Below the pieces are notes generated by a model, which searched no databases, had not been told where the DNA came from, and saw only the letters and a program-made list of their open reading frames with translations. Below are positions 7,913 through 15,398 of a DNA stretch of 64,000 bases, piece after piece. The position numbers were made by a program, and so were the translations under genes. The stretch covers positions 1 through 64,000 of the forward strand of contig JAPPFD010000007.1 of assembly GCA_028823995.1 (NCBI GenBank), read 5' to 3'. Position 1 is the first letter of the stretch; every line of letters starts with the position of its first letter. Origin of the DNA: a bacterium (GTDB taxonomy: Bacteria > Actinomycetota > Acidimicrobiia > Spongiisociales > ZC4RG35).

Positions 7913-9088
7913 ATGACAAGGATCGTCCCTCGACGATTGTTGACGGCCACTGCGGCCGTGTTTGTGATGTTGGGAGCCGCCTGCGGCGAACCGGAGCCGC
8001 CCGAATACCTGGGCGACGGCTCGCTGGGAACGGTGGTCGTGGTGCAGGGTGACTCGGTCCAGGTCCGGTCCGTCTACACCAGCCCCGGCGAGATCGGCCT
8101 CCTGGGGAACTCGGCGGAGAAGGCCATCGTGTTGGCGGTGGAGGACTACGGGACCATCCACGGCTTCGATGTCAACCTGGGCGTGGGACTCGACGACATG
8201 TGCTCCCCCGAAGGCGGGATGATCACCGCCTCACTGGTGATCGCCGAGGGAGACGTGCTGGGGGTGGTGGGCACCAACTGCTCGGCCGCGGCCGCGGAAG
8301 CCTCGCCGCTTCTCACCAGCGCCGGCATGGTCTTGATCTCACCATCCAACACCGCCCCGTCGCTCACCTCGGACCTGGCCGGGAACGAAGGCGAGAGCCA
8401 CTTCCCCGGCTACTACCGCACGGCTCACAACGACCTGATCCAGGGAGAGGCCGTCGCTCACTTCCTGTACGGAGAGGGAGTCGCCAGCGCCGCTGTGATG
8501 CACGACGGCGGACCCTACACCATGGGTCTGGCCACCGCCTTCGCCAATGCATTCGAGAGAGAAGGAGGTGTGATCACCGGCACCTGGGAAGTCGACCGCA
8601 AGGAACAGGAATTCGAGCAGGTGCTCACCGAGATAGCCGAAGGCGAACCGGAAGCTCTGTTCTTCCCGATCTTCTACCCGACCGGCAAGTATTTGGTGGA
8701 GCAGGCGGCCGAGATGCCGGCTTTCTCGGACATGGTGTTCGCCGGTGCCGACGGTCTGCTCGGCGACAGTTTCCTCTCGCTGCCCGAGAGCGAGGGCATG
8801 TACATATCGGGTCCCGACGACCGCTTCGGAGACAACGTCAACCAGCGCACCGGCTGGAGCGCCACAGACCTGGAGGCCCGTCTCACCGAGATCGAGGGAG
8901 GTCCTCCCACCAATGCCTTCTGGGGGCACGCCTACGACGCCACCGTGATGCTGCTGGACGCCATATCCGCTGCGTCATACCTGCGGTCCGGCGACAACGC
9001 ACTGGTGATAGACCGGGCCGGGTTGCGGGATTACCTCGACAACCTCTCCGGATTCCAGGGAGTGACCGGCGTTCTCAGCTGTGGGTAG
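7913..9088 (+). CDS. LivK-type ABC substrate-binding lipoprotein, C-terminus cut off by mobile element
   Basis: 391 residues. A signal peptide with lipobox-like GAAC (Cys24) precedes a Peripla_BP_6 (type I periplasmic binding) fold typical of branched-chain amino acid or amide transporters (GLLGNSAEKAIVLAVEDYG, VVGTNCSAAAAEASPLL). AGAAGGAGCG precedes the ATG. The frame stops at TAG 9086-9088, which lies inside the left inverted repeat of the element at 9084. The protein ends at FQGVTGVLSCG, where family members normally continue for some tens of residues, so the real C-terminus is missing. No permease or ATPase genes of this system are nearby. A broken or truncated gene is most likely. Confidence 0.8.
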   Translation: MTRIVPRRLLTATAAVFVMLGAACGEPEPPEYLGDGSLGTVVVVQGDSVQVRSVYTSPGEIGLLGNSAEKAIVLAVEDYGTIHGFDVNLGVGLDDMCSPEGGMITASLVIAEGDVLGVVGTNCSAAAAEASPLLTSAGMVLISPSNTAPSLTSDLAGNEGESHFPGYYRTAHNDLIQGEAVAHFLYGEGVASAAVMHDGGPYTMGLATAFANAFEREGGVITGTWEVDRKEQEFEQVLTEIAEGEPEALFFPIFYPTGKYLVEQAAEMPAFSDMVFAGADGLLGDSFLSLPESEGMYISGPDDRFGDNVNQRTGWSATDLEARLTEIEGGPPTNAFWGHAYDATVMLLDAISAASYLRSGDNALVIDRAGLRDYLDNLSGFQGVTGVLSCG

Positions 9089-9101
9089 TGGGTCAGTTTG
9101 A
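9084..9101 (+). repeat. left terminal inverted repeat
   Basis: The 18-bp sequence GGTAGTGGGTCAGTTTGA is the exact reverse complement of 11567-11584. It supplies the stop codon of the transposase (TGA on the minus strand) and the TAG that ends the interrupted binding-protein gene. Confidence 0.85.
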
Positions 9102-9860
9102 ATCTAGGAGCCGCCGAACGATGTCTGTGTGAGTCCAGGGCTTGTCCGCCAACCCGATGGCCATCGCCGGGGTGACACCGCGGCCCAGGGTGCGGTGGGG
9201 TCTCACGAAGTTGTAGTTCATCATGTAGAGGGCCATGCTGTGCGCGTGGTTCTCTAGCTTCTTCGAGAAGGCGTTCGTGGCGCGTGCGTAGCGGCGGTTG
9301 TTCATCCGCAGCGTCAGGTTCTGGCGTTCCACATACGAGGTGCGGGCGGTCTGCTCGGTGGGGTATTTCTGCTTTAGGATTCGGTGTTCGACCATCCAGT
9401 CGGCGAAGGCGTCGTCCACGACTTCGGGGTAGGATTTCAGTCCGTCGGTTGTTAGTTGGATCGGACCGGCCATCCGCTCCGCCAAATCTTCCATGAACAG
9501 GATGCCTGTCTCGTAGGAGCGGTCGCCGATCCACCAGGTGGGCACCAGCTTGCTGTCCTCACAGATTGCGATCCAGGTCCACACGTCACCGGCTTCGGGG
9601 TTCTTGGCGTATGGGGCGTTGCGGGCTTTGGCGTAGACGAAGCTCCACGTTTCGTCTGCTTGTACCCGCCTGCAGGGCAAGTTGCGGAGGGTTTGGTCTT
9701 GATATTGGGCGGTGGCGTAGCCAACATCGACCAGCAGTTTGCTGGTGGTGTTCTTGGAGCATCCGACTAGGCGGCTGGTGGCTCGGACGCTCATGCCCTC
9801 GGTGAGACACTGCAAGATGAGGGCTCTTTTCTCTACCGCCAACCTGTTCATACTGCCCAA
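9093..9860 (-). CDS. IS1-family-like DDE transposase
   Basis: 255 residues. An N-terminal helix-turn-helix region (LTEGMSVRATSRLVGCSKNT) precedes a DDE nuclease domain with D69 (QADETWSF), D139 (TTDGLKSY) and E178 (YVERQNLTLRM). The context NAFSKKLENHAHSMALYMMNYN is typical of IS1-like transposases of the ISMhu11 type. A second Met at residue 4 (9851) is an equally good start. The last codons and stop lie inside the left terminal repeat. The frame is intact, so the enzyme could be active. It is a single-ORF form with no sign of the programmed frameshift of classical IS1. Confidence 0.88.
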   Translation of the reverse strand: MGSMNRLAVEKRALILQCLTEGMSVRATSRLVGCSKNTTSKLLVDVGYATAQYQDQTLRNLPCRRVQADETWSFVYAKARNAPYAKNPEAGDVWTWIAICEDSKLVPTWWIGDRSYETGILFMEDLAERMAGPIQLTTDGLKSYPEVVDDAFADWMVEHRILKQKYPTEQTARTSYVERQNLTLRMNNRRYARATNAFSKKLENHAHSMALYMMNYNFVRPHRTLGRGVTPAMAIGLADKPWTHTDIVRRLLDSN

Positions 9861-9902
9861 TGATAGGCGGGGGGTGTGACAGTTCTAGGGCTAGGATTGA
9901 GC

Positions 9903-9964
9903 AAGGAGCGTCGGGAAACCTATGGGGTTCTGCCAACCCCAGCCACTCATTCCCGGCGCTCCTT
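9903..9964. other. nested stem-loop upstream of the transposase gene
   Basis: AAGGAGCGTCGGGA (9903-9916) pairs with TCCCGGCGCTCCTT (9951-9964) with one mismatch. Inside it TGGGGTT pairs with AACCCCA around CTGCC. The structure lies between the transposase start and the next small ORF and could act as a terminator, an attenuator or a barrier to read-through. Its role is not known. Confidence 0.5.
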
Positions 9965-10015
9965 CTCGTGTGGTCGTAGCCGCCGACCATCCCCGACTGG
10001 CGAGGCCAGGGAAAC

Positions 10016-10225
10016 CTATTGTGCGTGAGCGGCTTTGGATGCGATGGTAGCGATCTCCTTGCGCCTCTCCGCTGACAGTGCCTCGGTTCGGGCTTTGGCG
10101 GACAGTTCGCGGCCCATCGGGGGAAGTTTGTCGATGTCCTCTTGTGTGATGGTGCCGGTGGCGAGGTCTCCGATCAGCATCGCCCGCTGGACAACATCGC
10201 CAGGGCGGCGCGGCAACTTAGCCAA
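10016..10225 (-). CDS. small hypothetical protein inside the mobile element
   Basis: 69 residues from a TTG start at 10225, with AAAGGA about nine bases upstream. An upstream in-frame TAG excludes a much longer N-terminus. The product is charged and helical, with no membrane segment, and has an amphipathic stretch (RELSAKARTEALSAERRKEI). I do not recognise it. It is on the transposase strand but separated from it by the nested stem-loop. It may be a passenger or accessory protein of the element. Short length and a non-ATG start keep confidence modest. Confidence 0.4.
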   Translation of the reverse strand: MAKLPRRPGDVVQRAMLIGDLATGTITQEDIDKLPPMGRELSAKARTEALSAERRKEIATIASKAAHAQ

Positions 10226-10449
10226 ATCGATCTGTCCTTTCGCTTGATTGGTCTTGCTGTAATACTAACACCCTTTTCCCGTTCATGCGGCTGGTAACGA
10301 CTCTAGTCTGTGGGGTGTGCGACAACGCGTGTGATCCCTGTCGGGTTGCTCGCTGAATACAACAGCCCACCACCTGGTGGGCGAATAGGCGAGACCTATC
10401 ACGCCACGCGTTGATCGCACAACGACCCGACGCGCAGAAAGGGCAGAGC

Positions 10450-10617
10450 ATGTTGGAAGCTCTTGTACTTATCGGATTCTTGGTTCTGTGGTGCTATCTC
10501 GGAGCCAAGATCACCGCGAACAAAGGGCGTGGGGGTGTGGGCGGCTTCTGGCTGGGCTTTTTCCTTGGCCCCCTGGGTGTGCTGATTGCTCTTTGTCTCC
10601 GCCGAGTGGATTCATGA
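10450..10617 (+). CDS. 55-aa small membrane protein (passenger)
   Basis: The ATG at 10450 follows AAAGGGCAGAGC, a reasonable ribosome site. The product has two hydrophobic segments (3-20 and about 31-48) separated by a short basic loop (KITANKGRGG) and ends RRVDS. The stop overlaps the start of the SLH-domain gene as ATGA, which strongly suggests coupled translation and supports it as real. I do not recognise a specific family, although short two-helix proteins of this type are common next to envelope genes. An upstream in-frame ATG at 10411 would add 13 polar residues and is less likely. Confidence 0.55.
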   Translation: MLEALVLIGFLVLWCYLGAKITANKGRGGVGGFWLGFFLGPLGVLIALCLRRVDS

Positions 10618-11186
10618 GCAGGAAACTACTCGCAGTTCTGGCGTTCATCTTGGGGATGACCGGCGGGGTGCTGGTAGCACAGCCCGTTCGGACCTTCACC
10701 GATGTGCCGGAGGATCACTGGGCGCATGAGGCCGTCCAGTGGGCGGTCGCCAACGGGATCACCACCGGCAAATCCGACACCGAGTTCGGCGTGGACGATC
10801 CCCTCACCCGCGGGCAGGCCGTGGTGCTTCTCCACCGAGCCATCGAGGAGAAACCTGCACCCGCTCGAACAGCATCTGACGTTTTTTCCGGCACCGGGAA
10901 CGCCGTGGCCGGACCCGTCATGTTGGAAGAGGGACGGTATCTAGTCACCGTTACGGGAGCGACGTATGTGTACGTCTACAGCGACGGCGCGGTTGAGGAC
11001 TGGGACCACTGTGATGTGTTGACCAGTGGCGGGCTGCTCGGACAAGAAAGCATTATGGTGGTGTCGGATGAACCGTCCGATTGGCGTCCATACCAGTGCC
11101 CCGCGGGTTTGGCGTGGCTGGAAGTACGGGCAACTAGCGGGGAGTGGGAGATTCGGTTTGTTCGCCTGAACCGCCCCGCCAGCTAG
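10614..11186 (+). CDS. secreted protein with one SLH domain (passenger)
   Basis: 190 residues. An N-terminal hydrophobic segment (4-22) ending near VAQP looks like a signal peptide. Residues 28-78 form a single SLH motif (FTDVPEDHWAHEAVQWAVAN... then LTRGQAVVLLHRAIE), which in other proteins binds cell-wall polymers. The C-terminal 100 residues show no known family and contain two Cys. The ATG overlaps the stop of the 55-aa membrane protein. An SLH protein is an unusual cargo for a small IS-like element. A hairpin follows seven bases after the stop. Confidence 0.72.
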   Translation: MSRKLLAVLAFILGMTGGVLVAQPVRTFTDVPEDHWAHEAVQWAVANGITTGKSDTEFGVDDPLTRGQAVVLLHRAIEEKPAPARTASDVFSGTGNAVAGPVMLEEGRYLVTVTGATYVYVYSDGAVEDWDHCDVLTSGGLLGQESIMVVSDEPSDWRPYQCPAGLAWLEVRATSGEWEIRFVRLNRPAS

Positions 11187-11192
11187 GATTGG

Positions 11193-11224
11193 GGCTGGCT
11201 CCTGACCCGACCAGGTAGCCAGCC
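11193..11224 (+). terminator. stem-loop after the SLH gene
   Basis: GGCTGGCT (11193-11200) pairs perfectly with AGCCAGCC (11217-11224), with an inner CCTG/CAGG extension. It lies just after the SLH gene stop. No T-tract follows, so termination is plausible but unproven. Confidence 0.45.
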
Positions 11225-11311
11225 AGTCAAATAATGGCGATGCACCGGCTCCACCCGGTCACCGCCCCGAACCCACCAGACAGGAGGTGGATTGGCGAAA
11301 GAGACTACCAG

Positions 11312-11575
11312 ATGCGCATACTCGATCTCGGAACCGACCAGATACCCGTCGGCGAGTCGATCAGCTGGGGCGACCTCCTGATGGCGTTTGAGTCACCAGG
11401 AGGCTACAAAACCGCGCCCGGACCCAACCCAGCAGACGCAGAGCGGGCCACCCCTACCCGCAACGCCAAGCGCATCGACGAACTAGAAGAAATGGTGGAC
11501 GCTCTGTTCCAAATGGTCGAAGGATTGACTCGCCAGGTCAAGGTGCTCTGGTCAGCCCGCCAGAAATCAAACTGA
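11312..11575 (+). CDS. 87-aa protein with C-terminal coiled coil, ending in the right inverted repeat
   Basis: From the ATG at 11312 the product is acidic, then has a heptad-like helix near its end (RIDELEEMVDALFQMVEGL). An upstream ATG at 11234 would add 26 residues, while a strong AGGAGG at 11283-11288 sits before a non-canonical ATT in frame, so the start is uncertain. The last codons (TCA AAC TGA) lie within the right terminal repeat, mirroring the transposase end, which encodes the same Ser-Asn-stop. This resembles small tail/virion-type accessory proteins only in general form, and no function is assigned. Confidence 0.45.
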   Translation: MRILDLGTDQIPVGESISWGDLLMAFESPGGYKTAPGPNPADAERATPTRNAKRIDELEEMVDALFQMVEGLTRQVKVLWSARQKSN

Positions 11576-11584
11576 CCCACTACC
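11567..11584 (-). repeat. right terminal inverted repeat
   Basis: TCAAACTGACCCACTACC is the exact reverse complement of 9084-9101. It contains the TGA stop of the 87-aa protein. Confidence 0.85.
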
Positions 11585-11586
11585 TA

Positions 11587-13506
11587 CCGTTCAAAGCTTC
11601 AGGCTACATCGAGGGCGTTCCGGTCATTACGGAGCGGACACCGATAACCGGCACCATTCCGGTTGATGTCCATTACTGTGGTCGGCAGGGCAAATACACA
11701 AGCGAAGACCTAGCCGAATTGGTCCGCTGGCTCAACGACGACATAGGTTCTCGGTTAGCCGCGGAGTCTTCAAATCTGCTGAACATGGTCTTCAACGAAG
11801 GCCTTGTCTTGTCCCCCGACATCGCATGGGACAACGTTATTTTTGGGGAGGCAGACAACTATTGCTTGGGTGAACTCTTCTGGGAGCTCTACCAGGGCCT
11901 TGTGCCACACAACACCCCTCAGACCCTCATCATTGTTGATGCTGTGCCCGGCTTTGCTGCAGGTTACGCAGGCAGCACCTTTGCGAGGGCCACATCACTT
12001 GATGCGCGGCGAGGGAATGTGAACGATTTCCGAGGCACCGTAGCTCACGAGTTGGGTCACACGGTGCTGGATCTGCCTCACATCTTTGTGCGGTGTGGGG
12101 CGGACACCTTGATGGTTAACACACAGACACCCGTTGCCCCTACCCGAGTCTGTGTGGCGGAAGAGTGGATTGGCGTACACGGAGAGTTCTTGGGGAAAAT
12201 CGATGCGAACCTACCCAACTACGGTGATGGGCTTCTCCTCTCGTGCTACGAACGCAGAGTTCTGGGCTGGCCCGTCGGGGGAGACAGTCCTCCTTGTGTG
12301 CTACTGCCTCCTTCAGCACCGTCGGCGTCTTTGTCGTCTGTTGTTGATGACGGTTTCACTGTCAGTTGGACTCCACCGGTCTTCACAGACGACGTACCGG
12401 TCGACGGCTACACGCTAACTGTTGCGCGCGAGGACAGCGGTGGCCTCAACGTTTACGAACGACACGACCTGTCGGCTGGCGAGAGTTCCTTCACTGTTGA
12501 TGGTTTACCAGTCGGGCGTTACTCGGTCCGTATGTGGGCCGAATCCGAATATGGATCCGGCGTCCCCTATAGGACACCGTCGCTTCCCCTTATGCCTTCT
12601 CCGGCTTCAGTAACTGCCACCGCGATAGATTCGACATCCATCAGAGTGTCTTGGAGTCCGGTCCCCGGCGCTGCCCACTATGTCGTGTGGAACAGCGAAG
12701 ATGACCCCCCGGACATCTTTGAGATTGACGATGAGGGAAGCTTCACCTTTTTCGGTGGGACAGTTGTACGTGGCAGCACCTCGCTGGTGCTACACAACCG
12801 CCAACCGGACACTGAATACACCATCAAGGTACGGGCCTGTGGCTTCCAGGAGGTGTTCGGGTCGGAGGAGTGCAGCTTCGGGACGGAGGTCACTGTTACC
12901 ACGACGCCTCCCGAGCCTGGCGCCACCGCACCCGGGGCGGTCTCGTCGGTGTCGATCACCGAAGCGGGCGATGATTGGCTGGTCCTGTCATGGGACCCGG
13001 TCCCCGGCGCCACGTTCTACGAATGTGGGTACCTGACCGCCCAAAATACGTGGTTTGAAGGTCCTGGAACAGGAGACACATCCTGTGAACTGTGGTGGGA
13101 CAGCCGACGGGTTCCAGCCGGCATCGGATTGGTGGCCGGCACCACTTACACGGTTGGGGTCAAGGCCTGCCAGAAACCGTTGGTCAACTGCACTGATTGG
13201 ACGACCGCCACCGCCTCGACACAGGTACTAGCTGCCGCGCCGGCGTCGTACCCGGTGTCGGTTAAAGAGGTGGGCGACACCTCGTTCACACTCTCCTGGA
13301 ACCCGCCTGCGGCCGACGCCTACTACGACCTCAGGGTGGTGACCCGACTGAGCACGACGTTCCGGGTCGCCGGACGGACCCGCGACGTAACCGTACCCAA
13401 CCTACAACCGAACACCAGCTACACCGTAAAGGTACGCACCTGCCGGGGCACTGGAGGCAACTGCTCGAGTTGGGTGACGATACCCGTGACCACGCGGCGC
13501 AACTGA
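11587..13506 (+). CDS. 5'-truncated secreted zinc metalloprotease with four FN3 domains
   Basis: The frame is open from the right end of the mobile element and has protein-like sequence (IPVDVHYCGRQGKYTSEDLA) before the first possible start, a TTG at 11719. The signal peptide and N-terminus are therefore missing. The catalytic site HELGHTVLDLPH fits HExxHxxxxxH of metzincin-like zinc proteases. After about residue 200 (counting from 11719) come four fibronectin type III-like domains, each with the W/Y pattern and ending near T-V-T-T. The last ends at the stop with no anchor. It probably acted outside the cell as a protein- or polymer-binding protease. Codon use looks less GC-biased than in neighbours. 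It is probably inactive as a gene unless a promoter in the element drives it. Confidence 0.75.
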   Translation, partial: PFKASGYIEGVPVITERTPITGTIPVDVHYCGRQGKYTSEDLAELVRWLNDDIGSRLAAESSNLLNMVFNEGLVLSPDIAWDNVIFGEADNYCLGELFWELYQGLVPHNTPQTLIIVDAVPGFAAGYAGSTFARATSLDARRGNVNDFRGTVAHELGHTVLDLPHIFVRCGADTLMVNTQTPVAPTRVCVAEEWIGVHGEFLGKIDANLPNYGDGLLLSCYERRVLGWPVGGDSPPCVLLPPSAPSASLSSVVDDGFTVSWTPPVFTDDVPVDGYTLTVAREDSGGLNVYERHDLSAGESSFTVDGLPVGRYSVRMWAESEYGSGVPYRTPSLPLMPSPASVTATAIDSTSIRVSWSPVPGAAHYVVWNSEDDPPDIFEIDDEGSFTFFGGTVVRGSTSLVLHNRQPDTEYTIKVRACGFQEVFGSEECSFGTEVTVTTTPPEPGATAPGAVSSVSITEAGDDWLVLSWDPVPGATFYECGYLTAQNTWFEGPGTGDTSCELWWDSRRVPAGIGLVAGTTYTVGVKACQKPLVNCTDWTTATASTQVLAAAPASYPVSVKEVGDTSFTLSWNPPAADAYYDLRVVTRLSTTFRVAGRTRDVTVPNLQPNTSYTVKVRTCRGTGGNCSSWVTIPVTTRRN

Positions 13507-13545
13507 GCAGACTTCCCGTGCGTGCCGTAAGTCTGATTCTGCGAA

Positions 13546-14394
13546 TCAGTAACTGGTGAAGGTGAGCACACCCAAGCCGTAGTCGTTGGTGCTGGCAAGC
13601 GCCACCATGGTCTGATGCACGTCGCGGGCCACGTCCATGATCAGTGCTTCGCTGGCGGTGGAGTCCTGCAACCCAAACTTGGTCATCACCGAGATGGCGT
13701 AGGGCCGGTTCGGGAGGAACACGATCCCGACGTCGCAGCGCACCCGTTCCATGCCGCCCGACTTGTTTGCAACCGCCAGGTTGGACGGGATCGCCCGGTT
13801 CAACGGCGTCGACTTGGGCTTGCCGAGGATGCGCATGACCTGGTCCGCCACCCCTGGCGAGGGCTTGCCCCGGTACAGCATCTCCATCATCGCCACCAAC
13901 TCGTTGGGCGTCGAGACGTTCTCCTCGCCGCGGTCGATGGCTTCGCTGTCCATCATCTTGCGCCTCAGCCTGGTGTGTCCGAGGCCCATGTCGTCCAACA
14001 GCGCGTTGGTGGCCTCCATGCCCGCCCAGTCGATGCACATGTTGGTGGACGTGTTGTCAGACACGATGATCATCAGGATGGCGATATCCAGCACCGACAA
14101 CTCAGGCTCGCTCTCCATGTAGTGGATCACGCCGCTGCCCCTTCCGTACATCTCGGGTGTGATCCTGACACGGTCGGTGAGGTCTATCTCACCCCGTTCG
14201 GCGCGGGTCAGCAACTGCGTCAAAATGTGGATCTTGATGCTGGACGCGGTGGGGAACACCTCGTCGCCGCGGATGGAGAATCCGTCCCCGCGCTCCAGAT
14301 CCAAGACCGAAACCGCCGCCACCCCTTCAAAGTCCTCGACCCTTTGACGCGAACGCTTCTCCAGACGCTCCCAGAGGCTGCTATAGCTCATCAC
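13546..14394 (-). CDS. class A beta-lactamase-like serine hydrolase
   Basis: 282 residues with the class A motif set in order: S51-S-I-K54 (SxxK), S112-D113-N114 (SDN), a Glu-containing loop near 155-165, and K211-S212-G213 (KTG equivalent). No signal peptide is visible, so the product may be cytoplasmic; secreted beta-lactamases normally have one. It could therefore be a penicillin-binding-protein-related hydrolase or esterase rather than a resistance enzyme. It lies 86 bases after the BMP transporter permease on the same strand and may be the last gene of that transcript. It converges with the metalloprotease gene. Confidence 0.82.
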   Translation of the reverse strand: MMSYSSLWERLEKRSRQRVEDFEGVAAVSVLDLERGDGFSIRGDEVFPTASSIKIHILTQLLTRAERGEIDLTDRVRITPEMYGRGSGVIHYMESEPELSVLDIAILMIIVSDNTSTNMCIDWAGMEATNALLDDMGLGHTRLRRKMMDSEAIDRGEENVSTPNELVAMMEMLYRGKPSPGVADQVMRILGKPKSTPLNRAIPSNLAVANKSGGMERVRCDVGIVFLPNRPYAISVMTKFGLQDSTASEALIMDVARDVHQTMVALASTNDYGLGVLTFTSY

Positions 14395-14480
14395 TTCTCT
14401 CCTTTGTGCTTCCGTCCCGGTGCGGCAACCGCTCCAGGGCTGTGCCCAGCCTCCCTACTCCCCCCCCAGTCCCAGCTTAA

Positions 14481-15398
14481 TCAAGCGGCGGTGGTCAGGT
14501 CGAGGAGGCGGGCGAATCGTTTGCGGGCGATGATCAGCGCCAGCAGAGTCACCACGAAGGGCAGGGCGTCGGTGATCTGCACCGGCAGTCCGTTGCCCTG
14601 GAAGCGGAACCCCAGCGCCTCGGCCAGAGCGAACAGCGCGGCGGCCGCCAGCACGCCGACCGGATGGGCCCGGCCCAGCATCACGGCCACCACCGCCACC
14701 CATCCCCGCCCGCTCGACATGTTCTCGGCGAACTGGACCACGTTGCCCAGGGACAACTGGGCGCCGGCCAACCCGGCCAGGGCGCCGGACGCCAGAACGG
14801 CCCCGTACTTGTAGACGGTGGGGCTCACTCCCAGGGTCTCGGCGGCCAGCGGGCGTTCACCGACCCCTCTCAGGCGCAGGCCGACCGGAGTCCGGAAGAG
14901 GAAGACCCACAGGATGGGCACCAGCAACAGGGCCACATAGGTCAACAGGGTGTTATCAAAGAGCACGGGCCCGATCCACGGGATGTCCGACAGCACCGGG
15001 ATAGCGATCCGGTCCAGGCCGTCGATCCGGGGATGCTGGAACACCCCCCGCACATCGAACAGCTGCGGCAATAAGAACCCGGTGAGTCCCATCGCCAGGA
15101 GGTTCAGCGCGATCCCCAGCACGATCGAGTCCCCCCGGCGGGTGACCGTGCCGTACGCCAAAGCCAGGGAGATGAGCATCCCGGCCGCAATCCCGAACAC
15201 GACTCCCAGCGTCCAACTGATCGCCAGGTAGGAACCGGCCACCGCCGCGAAGGCGCCCGCCAGCATCATCCCCTCCAGGGCGATCTGGAAGACCCCCGCC
15301 CGCTCGCAGATCATCCCGCCCAGCGCCGCCAGCAGGATGGGAATCATCGCCCGGGTGGCCGAGTCGAACAGGGCGGCGTCGAAGATCTGCTCGAACAT
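14481..15398 (-). CDS. ABC transporter permease, BMP/nucleoside type (second permease)
   Basis: 305 residues from an ATG at 15398; the longer upstream reading is unlikely because the previous gene ends there (TGATG, one-base overlap). It has eight or more membrane helices and the BPD_transp_2 pattern, with GGMICERAGVFQIALEGMMLAGA near the start, as in permeases paired with BMP-family binding proteins (YufQ-like). In characterised relatives these transporters import nucleosides. With the partner permease, ATPase and binding protein it completes one importer. The gene order mtnA, binding protein, ATPase, permease, permease points to a modified nucleoside as substrate. Confidence 0.88.
   Translation of the reverse strand: MFEQIFDAALFDSATRAMIPILLAALGGMICERAGVFQIALEGMMLAGAFAAVAGSYLAISWTLGVVFGIAAGMLISLALAYGTVTRRGDSIVLGIALNLLAMGLTGFLLPQLFDVRGVFQHPRIDGLDRIAIPVLSDIPWIGPVLFDNTLLTYVALLLVPILWVFLFRTPVGLRLRGVGERPLAAETLGVSPTVYKYGAVLASGALAGLAGAQLSLGNVVQFAENMSSGRGWVAVVAVMLGRAHPVGVLAAAALFALAEALGFRFQGNGLPVQITDALPFVVTLLALIIARKRFARLLDLTTAA

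Larger units (their letters stand above)
9084..11584. mobile_element. 2.5-kb IS1-like element or composite with perfect 18-bp terminal inverted repeats
   Basis: GGTAGTGGGTCAGTTTGA at 9084-9101 returns as its exact reverse complement at 11567-11584. The left repeat overlaps the end of an IS1-family-like transposase gene, as expected for an IS end. The interval also holds a small minus-strand ORF, a 55-aa membrane protein, an SLH-domain protein and an 87-aa protein. No direct target duplication is visible: the nine flanking bases are TCAGCTGTG on the left and TACCGTTCA on the right. Genes on both sides are truncated and unrelated to each other. It may be one element with passengers, or the outer ends of two copies after deletion. 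Base composition here looks less GC-rich than in the flanks. Confidence 0.6.

Noticed and set aside
10218..10451. 77-residue minus-strand frame in the mobile element
   Set aside because: It overlaps the start region of two better small genes and has no ribosome site or recognisable features.
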